Part shown: positions 12,139 through 26,239 of the stretch, piece after piece
Layout: each line of letters begins with the position of its first letter
How positions within the stretch are numbered: position 1 is the first letter of the stretch
From: Strongyloides papillosus
Taxonomy: Eukaryota > Nematoda > Chromadorea > Rhabditida > Strongyloididae
NCBI GenBank assembly: GCA_005656395.1
Contig: SRSI01000017.1
Span: forward strand, 1 to 64,000
Direction of reading: 5' to 3'
DNA length: 64,000 nt
Notes under the pieces: model-generated
Databases searched by the model: none
Seen by the model: the letters and a program-made list of their open reading frames with translations, nothing else
Told to the model about the DNA's origin: nothing
Position numbers and translations under genes: made by a program

Positions 12139-13728
12139 ACAATTTTTAGTGACAATTATCTCAGCACAAACATAAATTAAATTTTTTATAATAGTTAATA
12201 GTAGTTATTCTAGGAATTTTTCCTTTTTCTCTATAATTTCTAAATAATTTTAACAATTACTAGTTTTTTTACTAATAAATTTTTATGAATTTGAGAAATT
12301 TAAGAAAATTTTACAAGAATTAATAATTTATCGACAGAGATATACTATTTTATTGTTTACTTTTCTCATTATTAAGAATGTAAAAGTAATGACAAATTAA
12401 TAAATTGTTCTTAAACATATAATCATTTTGTATTTATCAATCTAATTGATATTTTTAAAATACAAAATAATAAAGAAGTATTTAAGAAACAAATTTTTAC
12501 ATATTAAATATAATTTACATAATCTAAAAGTTTTGTTTGATTTCCATTATAGCACTATTAATAGATATTTTTTAACTAGTGGTTATTCATTAAATTTACC
12601 ACGCGTATATATAAAAATCAAAATTACTAAATATTTGTTTAACTTCAATTATAATAATAAAATTTTACGTATTAAAGCACATATAAATATAGATACCTTG
12701 TTCCACGTTGAAAAAAAAGGAAAATATTCGTTTTAATCTATGAATAAAATTAAAAATAGCAAGCAATCTAATTTATTACTAAACTATGTATTTAATTTTT
12801 CTAATTATATAACTCATTACAAAATATACAATTTGTCTAATTCAAGATGTTAGATCAATGTCAAATCCCTTGATCAGATTTGAATAATATTTTTTTTGGA
12901 AGAAGGCCTTTTGTGTATAATTTTATATGATAAAATTTTTCGTAGTAATTTATTCAATGAAATTTTCATTGCTTAATTAAAAAATATAAATTGTGATATT
13001 AATGTATATTTATTATTATTTTACAAATCTATTATAAAGTACATTAGACATTTTAATTAATATATTTTTCACACATAATAATCTTAACAATATTATATTT
13101 ATCCGAAAACACAATCTTTTTAAATATATTGAGGAATTATTATTGAAATTAATATAAAAAAGTCATAAATTTTTTTTATAAATTAATTAATTAACAAATT
13201 ACTAAAAATAGTAGGTTAAAATTTTTTTATAAATATAAAATGATCGAGTAAAAGCATATTTTCTAATCATAGGAAATTAATTTAAAAAAGCAATTAATTA
13301 TTTTTTTTATTTAATTTTTATTGATATGAAATGATACATACTGATCAAGTTTTTATGATTTTTATTAATAATGATTTATAAATGCGGTATACAATATCCC
13401 ATCTAGAACAAAATAGATCATCAAATGAGAAATATCAAGTATAAATATTTATTATCATTCAAATAATTCAGACATTTTATTGATTAAAACTCGTTTTCAA
13501 ACAAGTAACAATTTAGTTTATATCTTTAAGAAGCTGTTATTTAAATTCAATATAGAATTAAACAAGTGACCATCTTAATAAAATCGTAAATATATATAAT
13601 TTTTAACTTACTATTTAACTTCAACATATATCTTGTCTTACACAGCAAGATTAATCCCTGATAATAATAACATAATATATACAGTAAAATAAATAAAATT
13701 ATTACCAAATTTTTTTCTTATAAAATTA
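12139..13728. other. AT-rich intergenic DNA
   Basis: No supported gene. A 96-codon frame at 12446-12736 has random AT-rich composition (Ile, Lys, Tyr, Asn, Leu) and is not credible as a protein. Confidence 0.5.
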
Positions 13729-15365
13729 TACAAGTTGGTCCACGTAAGATTCTCCAAATATTCACATTAGTAAGTTTGACCATTCTTGAAATACAAATGT
13801 AATATTTATTCATTTTGCAACCACAATACAAGTAAATACCATTATTTATTTCCCATGAGGAAATTTACATCCAAGGCGGAGTTATGGATTAAAAAATTTT
13901 AGTCCATTTTTTAACATCAAGTTATAATGTAACTTTGCTATATGGAATGTAATATTATGGCTGTTACTGATTATGAAAAAGCAAATTTTCTTTTTCCTTT
14001 TTCTAAAATAAAGTTGATACAAAATTCTAAAAAAAATATGTTAAAATAAAAAAAACTATGGATTTTGTCATAATTTCGATGTTTTTAAAGAATTAAAATT
14101 TAATAAGGTAATTTTTTAAAATGTGCTCTTATTATTCTAATAGAGTAAATAATTATTGAATTAATATAATACCATTAAATATAAATAAATTTAAAGTAAG
14201 TTATATGTCAAATAATAACTACTTTCGCATATTTTTAGCAATTAGAGAAATTATGACATTTTTTTTAATTTTTAAACATCCACAATGTTTTACCAGCAAA
14301 ACTATTCACGTTATCATCATATGATTGATTATCAGCTGTTCGTATTTCAAACATGGAGAGTAGGAAAAAAAGATTAATAACATGATAATTTTAAAATTTG
14401 AATATGAGTGTTTTTATGGAATATTAATCACAAAAGTTAGCATAAAATGATAGTAAATAGATAAAGATACTGAAAGAAATATTTTTTCGAAAAATTTTAA
14501 CGATAAAAAATATTTATTGTTTTTGAAAAATATTCAAACAAAAAAGCGATATTCTGTTAATTAACACGTGTTAGTAACTATAAAAATTTATTCAGTGCCA
14601 TAAATATTAGAAAACATAACATTTATAGTTTCCTTTGTCATCAAAAGTATGGAAATAGTGATATTTAACAAATCATAACTTTCTTTAAAATAAGAAATTG
14701 AATATTATAATTATTAATTTGATTAAATAATTTCTTATATGATAATTTATTGTCTATAAATAGCATTGAATTTTAGAAATACAGAAAGCTTTAAAACATT
14801 TTGGTACAGTTTGCTTCTATTATCAATTGTTTCCGACTAGGAAGGCCCAATAAACCTTTTAAATTTACTTTAAAATCAATTGTAACTAATAATACTAGAT
14901 CTGTTGGGTAGAGTTTTATTTACTCTATCAAAATATTGATACAACTTTTTTATAATTACCACATTAAAATAAAATATTATTGTTAAATGACATCAAAATT
15001 TCGAAAAAAATTATAATTTTTTTCTATATTAAAAATTCAACGTAGTCGCTTGAGTTCTATGTTCATGATACCTTGAAATATGTAGACAAAAAATTGCTTT
15101 TTTATGATTGACAACAATCATAATATCTTGTTATATAAAAATACTACATAAATTGAAATTTAAAAAACTAATCTAAAATTTGATAGTCTACAACTCCGCT
15201 CAGAATCTAGGTTTCTTTATGAAGTTTATAAAATTCTAATGGTATGTATTTTTGCCACAAAATGATTAGGATACAAAATTTGTAGTTTAAAAATGAGCAG
15301 AATTATAAATGTAAACTTTTGGGGGGAATTTTCCATAGGTTACCTTGTAGATTTCTATGTGAAAC
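13729..15365. repeat. Foldback family 2, copy A (about 1.64 kb)
   Basis: This is a long imperfect inverted repeat. The left arm from 13729 (acaagttggtcc, then a block with 'ggcggagttatgg' at about 13876) is matched in reverse by the right arm ending near 15365 (the 'caactccgctcagaatc' block at about 15190 and 'ggggggaattttccatag' at about 15320). The centre lies near 14545. The same arms recur at about 42340-43776 and 52.9-54.4 kb, so this is a dispersed family. No coding sequence is seen. Long non-coding inverted repeats of this kind are usually non-autonomous DNA transposons, which is inference here. Confidence 0.65.
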
Positions 15366-15771
15366 TTATATGATATATAGAACTGCTTCTTGTCTACAAA
15401 ATGAATATAATATTATAATCTACATCTTAAGAATGTACAAAGCTATTAATGTGAAAATGTAGGAAACATTACATATTCTGTATACGTGTCTATTTATTTG
15501 ATTATCAGATAATTTGTTAATTAGATAAAATTTTTTGCATTTATTTTTTAGTTATTTTACTCATAATCCTTTCTTATTCAAATTATGGTATTCATTTTTT
15601 ATTGAGATAGCAACTTTTAAAAATCACTTTTAATGATATATTAGCATAAAATTTAGAAATTTTTATAATTTATAGAAAATAACAATATTAAATGCTTTTA
15701 ATTAAAATTGCTATTAGTATATAAGTAAAGAATTTTCTACAAAAATTAATTTCAATTATGAGTTTTTTTTT
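15366..15771. other. AT-rich flank of the pseudogene
   Basis: No clear feature. An ATG at 15757 followed by a long T run lies just upstream and out of frame of the pseudogene start at 15772. A length change in this T run could once have joined them. Confidence 0.35.
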
Positions 15772-18700
15772 ATGAGAAGTTCTCATTCTGTTGATTCTTC
15801 AAAAACTCCCAAACTTACTAATAATTCTTCTGCTAATAGAAGTCGTGTTCGAACACTATCAAATGGTAATCCAAAAGTTGTAAAGTCAGCTCAAAAGAAG
15901 AAATCTAAAAACTCTAGAAACATTTTCAAAACATGGATAAGTTCTAGCAGATCATCCTCAAATTCAGGCTACACAACAACATCTCTGAGTGGACTTTCAG
16001 CATTATCTTCATGCAAGAAATTCGGTTTGGAAACAATTATGAGAAGAATATTCAAATCAAGGATATATGTGTATGCTGATTAATGTTACGCTTTTGATGG
16101 TCCACAAGGTGTTTGTGTAACTTACAAATTTATTATTGCTTCAGAATCCTCACCATTTTTCCCTGCTTCTAATTTTGTGTTGAAATCACCTCTTGCTGTC
16201 TATGAAAGTGCAGTCACGTCACATGTTGTTCGATATGAACAATCAAAAAATACGTCATATGGTTGCAGTAAAATTGCTCTCCAAATATTTGGTGGACACG
16301 TTGTTTTTAAACGTGGTATTCAAATTCCTTTCTGCTCTTTCTCTAACAATGTTATGCAAGGGATTCCAAATAACAAAGTTCGCATGGACTATATATTCAG
16401 GAAATTTGCGAATTGTTCATATGGGTTAGATAATAAGATTTTACAATGACCTGAAGACATTTCTACCTATGTGGCAAACACTGATATAAAATGTAATGGA
16501 AGTGAAGTTCAATTAAGAGATGTAATGGAAATATGGTTTGGACTAGATCGATTCACTCAAGAAATGGATGATTACAATGTTGCTACAGTTAACTACAGAG
16601 AACAAGAAACAATCCATAGGTCATTCTTCGAAATGAAAACAGGGGAAACATGTGCTAGGATCTCTCGTAAACTGGCCTTTCCAACATCTGTAGTCGGCGA
16701 TACGTTTGAAGTTGCATACACTAAAGAATTTTTTATGAATTATACTAATGGCAAATGGATTAAAGAAAGTAGGTGATAAAAAAAGTTTATTGTATTATAA
16801 TTATAATTTAGGTGAAAACAAATGTCCTAACAAAGGTAATCTTCATTTATTAAATGAGATTTCAAGTTTTGGTATAGATGGAAATTCAACAATGAGAGAC
16901 ATGTCTTTTGATATTAAAGAAGTTCCAAGATACAACAGTAAATTATCCAGTGTTCAATCAGAAAAAGATTCACAAAAGATTGTATATAATGCTGATACCG
17001 CTACTACCATTCCTGATATTACGAAATCCTTTAAAGATTCGCCAATTCCAATTAGTCATTCAACTCCAAGAATTTCTAATAATGTCTCTACTAATACAAT
17101 TCATGAAAAAGCAAATCTTGATAATCAAACTCCAGTAATCCATAAGAAGACAACACCTAGTATAGTAAATAACTTCACACCAAATGATACTACAGCTAAC
17201 CAAACTAATGATTCTACATCAAATATCTATTATTCAATATTATCAAATGCTGCTGTTACGAATCGTGTTCATGATACTCCAGTCAGACCGTTTAATAAAG
17301 AGACAAATCTAATGGATAAGATATTTGGTGATGCTGCATAACAGTCTACAAATTCAGTTGATATAGTTAAAAATACAAGCAAAACGAGTATCAAAACACC
17401 ACCATGTCATTCTGATACTAATTTAACATCAAAAGTTGCATTGGATAGACAAAAATTACCTTCTGATGACAATCTTAAATCACCCATTGTCTTCAGAAGT
17501 GAACCAGTCAAGGAATCACCTTTAAAGGTATTACTAGATAAATTAGATACAACCCAAAATTCTGATACAGGTCAGTTATCTATAAGAGCCGAAGTTGAAT
17601 CTAGTGCTGAAAATTTCAAAAACAGTCCATTATTATTGTCTAATAATATTACTAGTTCTTTTGGAAGTTCAAGTTTTGCGGATGGTAAATCCTTGTCAAC
17701 AATTAAGAAGATGTCATTGGGGCAAGGACAATCACATTCAACGCCTTCTAAATCTACAATTTCTATATTCCAATCGAAAACAAACAATACTAGTTAAAAT
17801 TTGATGTCATGCATCAAGGAACAAACAAATGAAGTTGCTGTACCAAAATTAGATGAAATGGAATGTACAAATTCATATAGCTCTACTTCATCATTGACAA
17901 AAGATTTGGAGGAGGATATCACTCAAAATGAAAATAAATCATCTCTTTCAAGCAATATTTTATTACCTAGAAATAAGATTGTTACACGTTCCAATAAAAG
18001 ATCACAAGAATCTATTGTCGCACAACCCTTATTTACTACACCAGTAAAGGCAAGAATCTCTTTAAATGGTACCCAAAACAGCTGTACTTCAATTGTGACA
18101 AAAAATCCAATTATTTCAAAATTGGTACTAAGGAAAGATATTTTTGTAAAATCAAATGTCCGATATAAATCTGGCATCAAACGGCCAAGTGCTCCATCTT
18201 CGCAAAACAGAATAAACTATACTCCTGATAGTTGTGAAAAAGATGAAACTCAAACACCTGTTAATGGTAAAAAGACTTATCAAAATATCAACTTTTCATA
18301 TTTACAAACATCAAGAACTCTTCAACCTCCAATGCCCTTAAACATAACAACTTCTGCATTTGGATTAAAGGAAGATAATTCACATAGATCAATGATAAAC
18401 AGCAATAAAAGTGTCGATGAAACATCAAAGAAGTAACTCTATAGGACATTATCAGCAATACCAACAAAAAGAAGGAGATCCACGTCTAATGGCACACTAT
18501 CTGAATCTAGTATAGAAAATAGAGGATCACTTGAAAACGTAATAAAAAATTTGGATAATGAGAAAAGTTATTTAAGAAATAGAAGTCGATCACCATCAAG
18601 AAGACAATTAACAAAGAGCTCACCAAAGACATCCAGGAACAAGAATGTAAAAATGACGCCAACTTCAAAATTTGGTAAAAATAATGTTGAAACAATGGTA

Positions 18701-19064
18701 TCAGTTAACAAGAAAATTGGCGATACTTTGGATATAGGTTCAAGAGAGTTAATTGAATGTTTAAATAAGATGTTAGTGAAAGAAGTTAACCCCTACAAAA
18801 TCAGAAAAGGGATACATTAGTCATGGTGTCAGCGAAACCTTTGTCAAAATAAAAAGTAGCAATAATAAGAATTGTTTAAATATCGGTGAGAGGAAAAGTT
18901 TAGAAATTAAAACATTAGTAGGTATTGGGGATGAAGCACAAGAACTTAAACTTGTATACAACTTTAGCAATGTCAACCCATCAACAGATATCAAGATTCT
19001 ATCTTTAGTCGTGGATGGGAAAGTTTTTTACAAAACCACTGAACTCTATAACATTAAAAAGTAA
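15772..19064 (+). pseudogene. Young pseudogene of a roughly 1080-aa protein
   Basis: One reading frame runs from the ATG at 15772 to 16768. It passes through a 43-nt GT..AG intron (16769-16811) that switches frame correctly and continues to about 18800. It is interrupted by in-frame stops at 16081 (TAA), 16447 (TGA), 17339, 17795 and 18434 (all TAA). A one-base frame change near 18700-18820 then leads to a last segment ending at 19062-19064. Between the lesions the protein is well kept: a basic Ser-rich N-terminus, a folded part (about residues 105-335, around VTYKFIIASESSPFF and RDVMEIWFGLDRF), a long Ser/Thr/Asn-rich tail with RSRSPSRR, and a short folded C-terminus (LKLVYNFSNVNPSTDIK). I do not recognise the family. 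Stops of two kinds argue against codon reassignment. Confidence 0.7.
16769..16811 (+). other. 43-nt intron retained in the pseudogene
   Basis: It begins GTAGGTGATAA and ends AATTTAG. Removing it joins frame 1 (…NGKWIKE) to frame 2 (…ENKCPNKGN) through a split Ser codon. Its presence shows the locus is not a processed (reverse-transcribed) copy but a gene that decayed in place or a DNA-level duplicate. Confidence 0.7.
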
Positions 19065-19452
19065 AATTGATAAGTAAATTAATATTATAACACTATTTTT
19101 GTATATGTAATATTTCATTACACTAGTTTTTTTTTCAAGAATTCAATAACTATCATAATAAACAATATGTTTTTGATATTATTAGTCTCAATTTATTCTC
19201 ACTACCATTATTGAAATTGCATATTTGATAGGATGATAATTTTGAAGACATACAGCATAATTAAAAATATTCATTTATAATATAAAATTGTTAATACTGA
19301 TCTTTAGAATTATGATACGTAAATTAAAAATACAATAAATTATAATTTTCTGTTCTTTAATATAAACAAATAACAATATTGAGCGTTGTTAAAATTAATA
19401 CTTTCAAATATGACATACTTTAAAAACTCACACAAAGTTGCAGGAGGCAAAA
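19065..19452. other. Intergenic between pseudogene and GPCR 3' end
   Basis: AT-rich; probably contains the 3' untranslated region of the minus-strand GPCR. Nothing else is visible. Confidence 0.4.
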
Positions 19453-20760
19453 TTAAACTAAAAATTCTTTATTCTGATCTGATATATTAATTTCTATTTT
19501 CGAAAAAGTAATTATATGTTTGTCATCTTCATTTCTTTTTATTTCCATGACATCATAATCTTCACTATTAGCATCTATCTTACGTGTCTTCATTTTTTTT
19601 CTACTACTACAATGAAGATTTCTTAATCCGTTGCTCCAGAAACTTTTTATTTCACTTCTCATTGTAGTTTGACTACAGGCATATATAATAATTCTCATTG
19701 CTGAAGCAATAACAGTTAGTACAGAAACTAAATCTACGGAGATGACATAGAAATCAAAGTACCTTAAATAATTTCAAGAATGATACTAATAATTATTTTA
19801 TAACATACATTTCAGTTAAAGCAATGGCATCAACGTGTTCCCATATTGTAATTACAACATTTAATGCATTGGAAAAAAGATAAGTCAACCCCACAAGAAC
19901 TGTTGTCCTAGTTGCTGCACGTATCCTTGTTTTTCTTGCCTTTATACTTTCTTGTTCTTTTAACAAAAAAGCTGTTATTATATGTTTATCTCTTTTTCTA
20001 AGTTTATTTAAAATTCCAATATTAAATATCATTAAAAGAAAAAATGGGAGTAAAACTGTTACAATATTTCTGTAGTAAAACTTCCAATATGTATTATAAG
20101 CATGATTTTCATACAAAAAATCAGCAATCCCAAGAACATACTCATTAAAAGTCCCAATACACTCCTCGTTAATCGTAACATTTAATTCAATAAAAATAGT
20201 TCCTTTGCTAATGAAACCCAACAACACAATAAAAATTGCAAGTATCTTGCGGTACTTTCTCAAAAAACGCACACTACTATGGCCAATTGTTATCATATAT
20301 CTTTCCAAAGTTGCAAAAACAATAAGGTATGATGATGCTGTCATAGCAATATGTGAAATTGCCATCATTATGACAACATAAGACATCCTAAAAGGCAAAA
20401 TAACTTTTTATATATTTCATAAACATACCATATTTTTTGAAGGAACAAATTACCATAGTAATTTTTAACAACACGACCGGACATTACAAGTATATATGAC
20501 ACCCCCATAAATACATCAAAAAATGCAAGCAATAATAAATATAATGAAGGTGAGTTTCTGTGTGATTTATTAGTTATAAATAATAGAAATAGAAATGTGT
20601 TTAGGATGATAGCAATGAATGCTATAATTGTTCCGACAACCGATACCAGCCAGAAACGGATATTAATAAGATGGTGATCAATATAGTGGCAATCTATTCC
20701 ATCAGCATCTTCAATTTCGGTAAAATTTCCAATACTCGAACCATTAATTAGTGATTCCAT
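19453..20760 (-). CDS. Rhodopsin-family GPCR, probable neuropeptide receptor (406 aa)
   Basis: Three exons (20760-20429, 20387-19809, 19762-19453) separated by introns of 41 and 46 nt give an unbroken 407-codon frame including the stop. The extracellular N-terminus has Asn-glycosylation sites (NGS, NFT). Seven hydrophobic segments follow. TM1 is FWLVSVVGTIIAFIAIILNT. TM2 follows the SPSLYLLLLAFFD block, with its conserved Asp. TM3 ends in ERY, the DRY equivalent. TM6 follows RAATRTTVLVGL. TM7 runs DLVSVLTVIASAMRIIIYA, in place of NPxxY. The C-tail is basic with CSSRKK. The overall pattern resembles nematode FMRFamide-type and related orphan receptors. The ligand cannot be read from sequence. 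The third intron-exon junction restores EMYFDFYVIS across the splice. Confidence 0.85.
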
Positions 20761-23700
20761 TGTAGTATATAAAATACTAAAATGCCTAAAAAATTAATAA
20801 AAGTATATATGAATTTCATGAATTGTCAGAAAAAATAATATATCAATAGTTATTTATTATTCTGAAATAAAACTTCTTAAAAAACTAGAAAGTAAATTTT
20901 TATCAAATTTTGTTTAGACTTCAAGTAATTTTTATTATTTTATAAAGCAAATTTAGGTTTAATTATATTTACTATTTTTAATTAGCAAATAAGATAATGT
21001 TTCAAGTATCTTGTATTTTATCTTTTCACATTAATATTATATTAAGAAGGAATAAAAATTTAATTTAATTTATGGAACAAAAGATAGTATAAAATAGGGT
21101 TTATGCAGAAAAAATGCTAAATAAACTATTTTATTATTCATATTATATTTTACAATTGGTTTCTATATTTCATCTCGAAAATAGTCAAGTATAAATTGAT
21201 AAAGTAATTTTGTAAAAATACATTAAAAAACAGTAAATTTTCGTTTTTTTAAAAATTAATTCCACTATATTAGATATAAATGACATCAGAAAATTAAAAT
21301 TTATGTATGAAACTATAAAAACGTTAATCTTGATAAGTACTAAAAAAAACACAGTGTACTAAATGTGTTAAAATGAAAACAATTTACCCAGAAGATTGAT
21401 TTAATAAATATATTAACTAAATACGTAGTATTTTCATAAAAAATTTATAAAAAATAGCAATAATATTAAATATTATTGGAAAGAATTAAAATATCTTTAT
21501 AAACATACAATAGCTTCCAGACAACTCTCAAAGATATTTTTGAAAAATTAATAATTATATGTCTATTATTACAACTTAACTCTGCTTTTTAATAATATAA
21601 TACTAAAAATTAAGTTGGTGAAAACAATAAAGAGATAACTGAAAATAGACAAGTGATTAATAATTTTAATGAATCGTATGATTTAACTGAAAGCATATTA
21701 TAACTGCCCTTGGAGAAAAAATTATTATTTATTATATTTTATAATTTAAGAAAATAGTTGTTGTTTCGTGGAAAAAATTTTCCCAAAGAAATAACGCTTT
21801 GAAAATTTATTTTAATATATTTTTAAAATAACTGTATAATTAGACAATTAAAATAAGTAATGTTATACAGTATATGATGGTGGTTAGTAAAATGTTTTAA
21901 GCTTACTTTCCTTAAGTGAGTGGCAAATTTTAATAAAATATAAACTATTATGTATTGAACATGATACCATTAAGTGCAGTAATTAAAATCTTACCAAATT
22001 TCATGAAAGAAATGTATGATTTATAAACAGATATATTTTATATATAGATTGATGTAAGAATTTAAAAAAAATGTGGGTTATTAATAGATTTATAACACAA
22101 ATTATAAATATTTAAACTGGGTGTTATTGGTGTATATTTATGTTAATATAAATTAAGTTAAGATAAGAAAAATATATACAAATAAAATATCTATATAATT
22201 ATTGTGTTTAAATGTAATGTGAGCTATTTCTTTTTGATATTTTTTATTATTATTACTTGAATTGTACCACAAAAAAATGTTTCTTACTAAATTGTTTTGT
22301 ATCATTAGAAAGTGAAACCAAATTTAACGCATTAAAAATCTCAGAATCATTAAAAAATAATTTTATGTTGCCTTCTAAGTAAATTTCAATTGTTTTTTAA
22401 AATCTATCAATACTTTAATAACACTATTTAAAACGAAAAAAGAAAAATATTAATTTTTTAAATTAAATGTTGACATTTTTTAAATTCTATATGACATAAA
22501 TTACAGATATATTTGCCATAGTAATAGTTGAAAAAAATTCTTTTCCTGTATGATTAAAAAACTTAAAAGGAAAAAAATGAAACATATACATAAAGAGAAA
22601 TTTTTCATGGTTTAAAAGTTTATAAATTGTATACAAGATTAGGGGTACAATCTTTTATATAATAGCATAAATCATTGCAATAGAGTAAAAATATAAGAGA
22701 TTGAAAAATTAGATAAAAACAAACGAAAAATACTTAAAAATTCATTGCTATTATTATTTTATTACTTCCGATCTTTTAACCTTTTGAATGTAAACGTATA
22801 TGCATGGATTTTGTTGTTTTTATTACAAATATATGGCTTCAATTGTTATCAATTATTTTAAAAACTCGCTCATATAATATTAAATTTATCTCCTCTATTT
22901 TATAAATATTAAGAAATTTACGACAATATTAATATAAATGTTATAACAATATTTAAACCTCATTTTTTCTATTAATAACTTTATTGTTATTTAATATTGA
23001 GAAAAAGATGTCTTATTTATAAAAAATTATTCAAATATTTTATAGTTACAATAGAATAGCATAAAAATGCTTTATTATGAATTAGATTGATGTAATTGAA
23101 GATATTACACTACAATTCAATATTTTTTAAAAAAAATATTATTGAATTATTAGAAAATAGAAATTAATATATATGTACAAAAAAATTAAGAACAGCTTTT
23201 ATGTGATGAATAACATAATTCACTTTTTATGAATAATATTTTAAAATTATACTTTTAAATACAAAACCATTGAATAATATTAATGTGTTTTTTGTAAAAA
23301 TCTCTAATAGTTATAAAAAATAAATAAAGCAATTTTATTGGCACTAATATTTAATCTAGATAAATTTTAAGGGTAGAAATTAAATTAAAAAAATATTTAA
23401 TATTATTCTTTATTAAGAAATATTTATAGCAGAGTTAGTAAATATTTATATAGTCCTTATTATTTTTAAATTTTATATCTGTTGCTTTTGTAATTAGTTC
23501 CATAAAACCTTTAAACTTAAAACATTTTAATTATACAGTATTTATTTATACCATAATGTTTGATTCTTTAAGTGGTTGCTTTTGATATGTTTTGGAATAA
23601 ATAATTTACTTTTAATTAAGGTTTTCCTACTTAAAATTTTACACAAAATTTTGCAATATCTACATATATTATTAAAAATACTCCAACAATAGTAATTTTA

Positions 23701-23837
23701 AAATTTTATTTAGTCTACAATCTTTAAGTATACAAGAAATAATTATAAATCAGAGTAATTACAAACAAACACCAATTAAATTCTTTTACTCCATCTTTAG
23801 ATAATAATTGTTTATAGAAGATTTACAATATTTAATT
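20761..23837. other. 3-kb AT-rich intergenic region
   Basis: No gene, RNA gene or clear repeat. The promoter of the minus-strand GPCR should lie in the first few hundred bases, but I see no recognisable element. Confidence 0.5.
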
Positions 23838-24191
23838 TCATGCAAAAAATATCAATCCAATTAGTAATGGGATTAGAGACATAAAAATATTTCCTTTATT
23901 TACGTTGCTTGAGTTGCAAAGTCCTGAGGAACAACAACAAATATACCCTAAATTAGGAATATTTGAACATGAATCAAATATTTGATATGTCTGGCAGATT
24001 GAGGATACTCCTGTCCCATCACAGTATCGAACGGTATCCAAACCAAGAGTTTGTTTGATACATGACATACTTGGACATTCAATCATTTGTAGCTGACTTC
24101 CACTATAACATTGTATTGCTGATACATATTTCTTCTCCAATCCAAACAGAAAAAGAGTACTCATAAATAAAATATGAAATTTATAATACAT
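23838..24191 (-). CDS. Small Ly6/ET-module secreted protein, probably GPI-anchored (117 aa)
   Basis: This is a single-exon frame. Residues 1 to about 25 form a signal peptide (FHILFMSTLFLFGL, cleaved near VSA). A compact cysteine-rich domain follows, starting IQCYSGS and ending with the dense cluster YICCCSSGLCN. This 'CC..x..CN' ending is the hallmark of three-finger (Ly6/uPAR) folds and of the related nematode ET module. The last 17 or so residues (NIFMSLIPLLIGLIFFA) are hydrophobic and reach the stop, as in a GPI-anchor signal. In nematodes such proteins are surface-exposed, and some modulate ion-channel receptors. The exact role here is unknown. No splice sites are needed. Confidence 0.7.
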   Translation of the reverse strand: MYYKFHILFMSTLFLFGLEKKYVSAIQCYSGSQLQMIECPSMSCIKQTLGLDTVRYCDGTGVSSICQTYQIFDSCSNIPNLGYICCCSSGLCNSSNVNKGNIFMSLIPLLIGLIFFA

Positions 24192-26239
24192 GATAGAAAT
24201 TTTAAATTGTAAAAATGAGTAATATATTATAGATAGCCTAAAAATAAATACAAAATGAAGAATGAAAAAATTCTAAAATTTAATTTCAATTCATAACTAA
24301 ATTTATATGAAATATAATAAATGTATTAACAAGATCAAATTATAGAAGAATTAAACAAGCCAATCACTTCCGATTTCTCCTATTATTATTTTCAATAGTT
24401 ACTATAACTGGAAGGATAAATGATAATTCATGGAGGATTAATAAAAGATTAAAGGCGTTTATGTATAAATCAATCCTATAATTCAAAACATATATCTAAC
24501 CAGTTCATTATGAGTTCTATCAATTGTTGACTCATATATAATAAAGATATTTAAACATGAATTTAGATGATCCACAACAAAAAAAGGTTAGTTATAAGAT
24601 TGGGCTTAATGTTATTAAAAAATTTATTTATTTATCGGATAATTCTTAAGTATTGACAATGTATCCCAATATACCTCAAACCAATTAAGTAGTCCATTTC
24701 ACTTAATATCTAATCATTTTTAATGTAATACTATTTTAATTTGACGGTACCTTAATATATACATAAAACAGGTGATGGAAATGAATTAAGAAAAGAAGTA
24801 TAGGATATTGTAAATTTTTATCTATAAGTAAATAACAATATTTGTTTTCTGTCACAAAATTATTTATATGAGTTAACTTTCAATATAATTCTTTTAAATA
24901 AAGTTATTTTATAAATGACAAGAACAACATAACGCTTCCTTAGACTGCCAAAATTGTACAATAACAAATAATAATATATTTACTATTTAACTTAAATCTC
25001 ATATATCTATAAGTTGAAATTTCCATTATTATTCATTTTTAATAAAATGTATAACCAAAATAATAATTGAAATAAAATTTTCAAAGATTAAAAATCGTAA
25101 AATGCAAATAAGCTCAAATAAAAAGTTGATGCTACTATTTTAACATAATTTTATCCTTAAAAGTTTAAAACTAGAAGTGATGATTCCATCAAAAAGGGTA
25201 TTTTAATATTAATAATGTAAGTTTAGAAAGATGCACTATTATGAAATGCATTCAGTTCAAAATTACTATTCTAAAAAAAATAATACCAAATATAAACTTT
25301 ATGAATCACAAAAATACATTATTTGAGATGATATTTCAATCAAATATTAAAAAGTTTAAGAAGATTAAATATTTTTTCAACAAAAAGTTATAAAACTTTC
25401 AATAGCACAATATATTTTTTATTTTCAAATTACTAAGTTCGAATTGAAAAAAACAATGGTATTTATAGATAATGCACAATTATTGAAAAGATGGTAGTGA
25501 AGCGATGTAATAAAACAGCAGTCAATTTAACGACTATTCAATCATAATTATTTGCCAAATTAGGGGAAAAATAATTATTATAAAAAAAATATTTAGTATG
25601 TTAACAGCTGACATTATGAATATGCAAAAGTACAAATAATAATCTGAAAGTATAAAATTGTTTGAAATATACCAATATTTATCCTTAAAATTGACCTTCA
25701 TTGATTTAAATTAAAAAGTAGAGGAAACTGATTGATTCCAGTAATATTTCAATTCATGAGGACCGGCAGATTTTATTAATTACTCCTATATAACATCTTT
25801 CCTTACAACCATACTATATGCTTCGATGATTTTAGGAAAGGTTCTTTTGTAATCAAATGAAAGGTGGTTTATATTTTAGAGTTACCTCACAAACACAATG
25901 ACTTCGTGTAATTATCCTTTATTAATGCAATGTCTTTAATTAAAGGTTACCCTCAAACTCGGAAATTAGTTTCATATTTCAACTTTTAACCAAACCAAAG
26001 TATTTCAATAATTAAATTGGGGATTATTGTATTAAGTGATTTATTTTTTAATATTTTCATTTCATGTAAAGCATTAAATTGGTAGTTTTTATGACAATAG
26101 TTTTATAATTACAACCTCTGTTTAATTTGATTTTCTTACTTATGTATCCCACGCGGAAAAAAGTTAATTTCTTCTTACAAGTTGGAGATGTGTTTATCAC
26201 TATTGCTTTGTAACTTTTTCAAAGCATCTTTCTAAGGGT
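24192..26239. other. Intergenic, AT-rich
   Basis: No gene can be supported. The block 25730-25970 is somewhat less AT-rich (around 'gaggaccggcagatttt') but has no long frame and no tRNA-like fold that I can see. The bases just before 26240 (TTTTTCAAAG at about 26215-26224) resemble a nematode trans-splice acceptor for the next gene. Confidence 0.4.

Noticed and set aside
12446..12736. 96-codon plus-strand frame
   Set aside because: Composition is that of random AT-rich DNA (Ile, Lys, Tyr, Asn); no signal peptide, domain or splice context.
16041..16081. Possible 40-nt intron removing the first stop of the pseudogene
   Set aside because: It would need a CACAAG acceptor unlike the other introns here and would delete well-formed coding sequence; the other stops cannot be removed in this way.
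15772..18820. Reading the interrupted frame as a gene with stop-codon readthrough or reassignment
   Set aside because: Stops are of more than one type and a frame change is also present; other genes in the window use TAA and TGA as normal stops.
24557..24652. Short ATG frame starting MNLDDPQQKK
   Set aside because: Only about 30 codons; a GT follows but no downstream exon in frame could be found.
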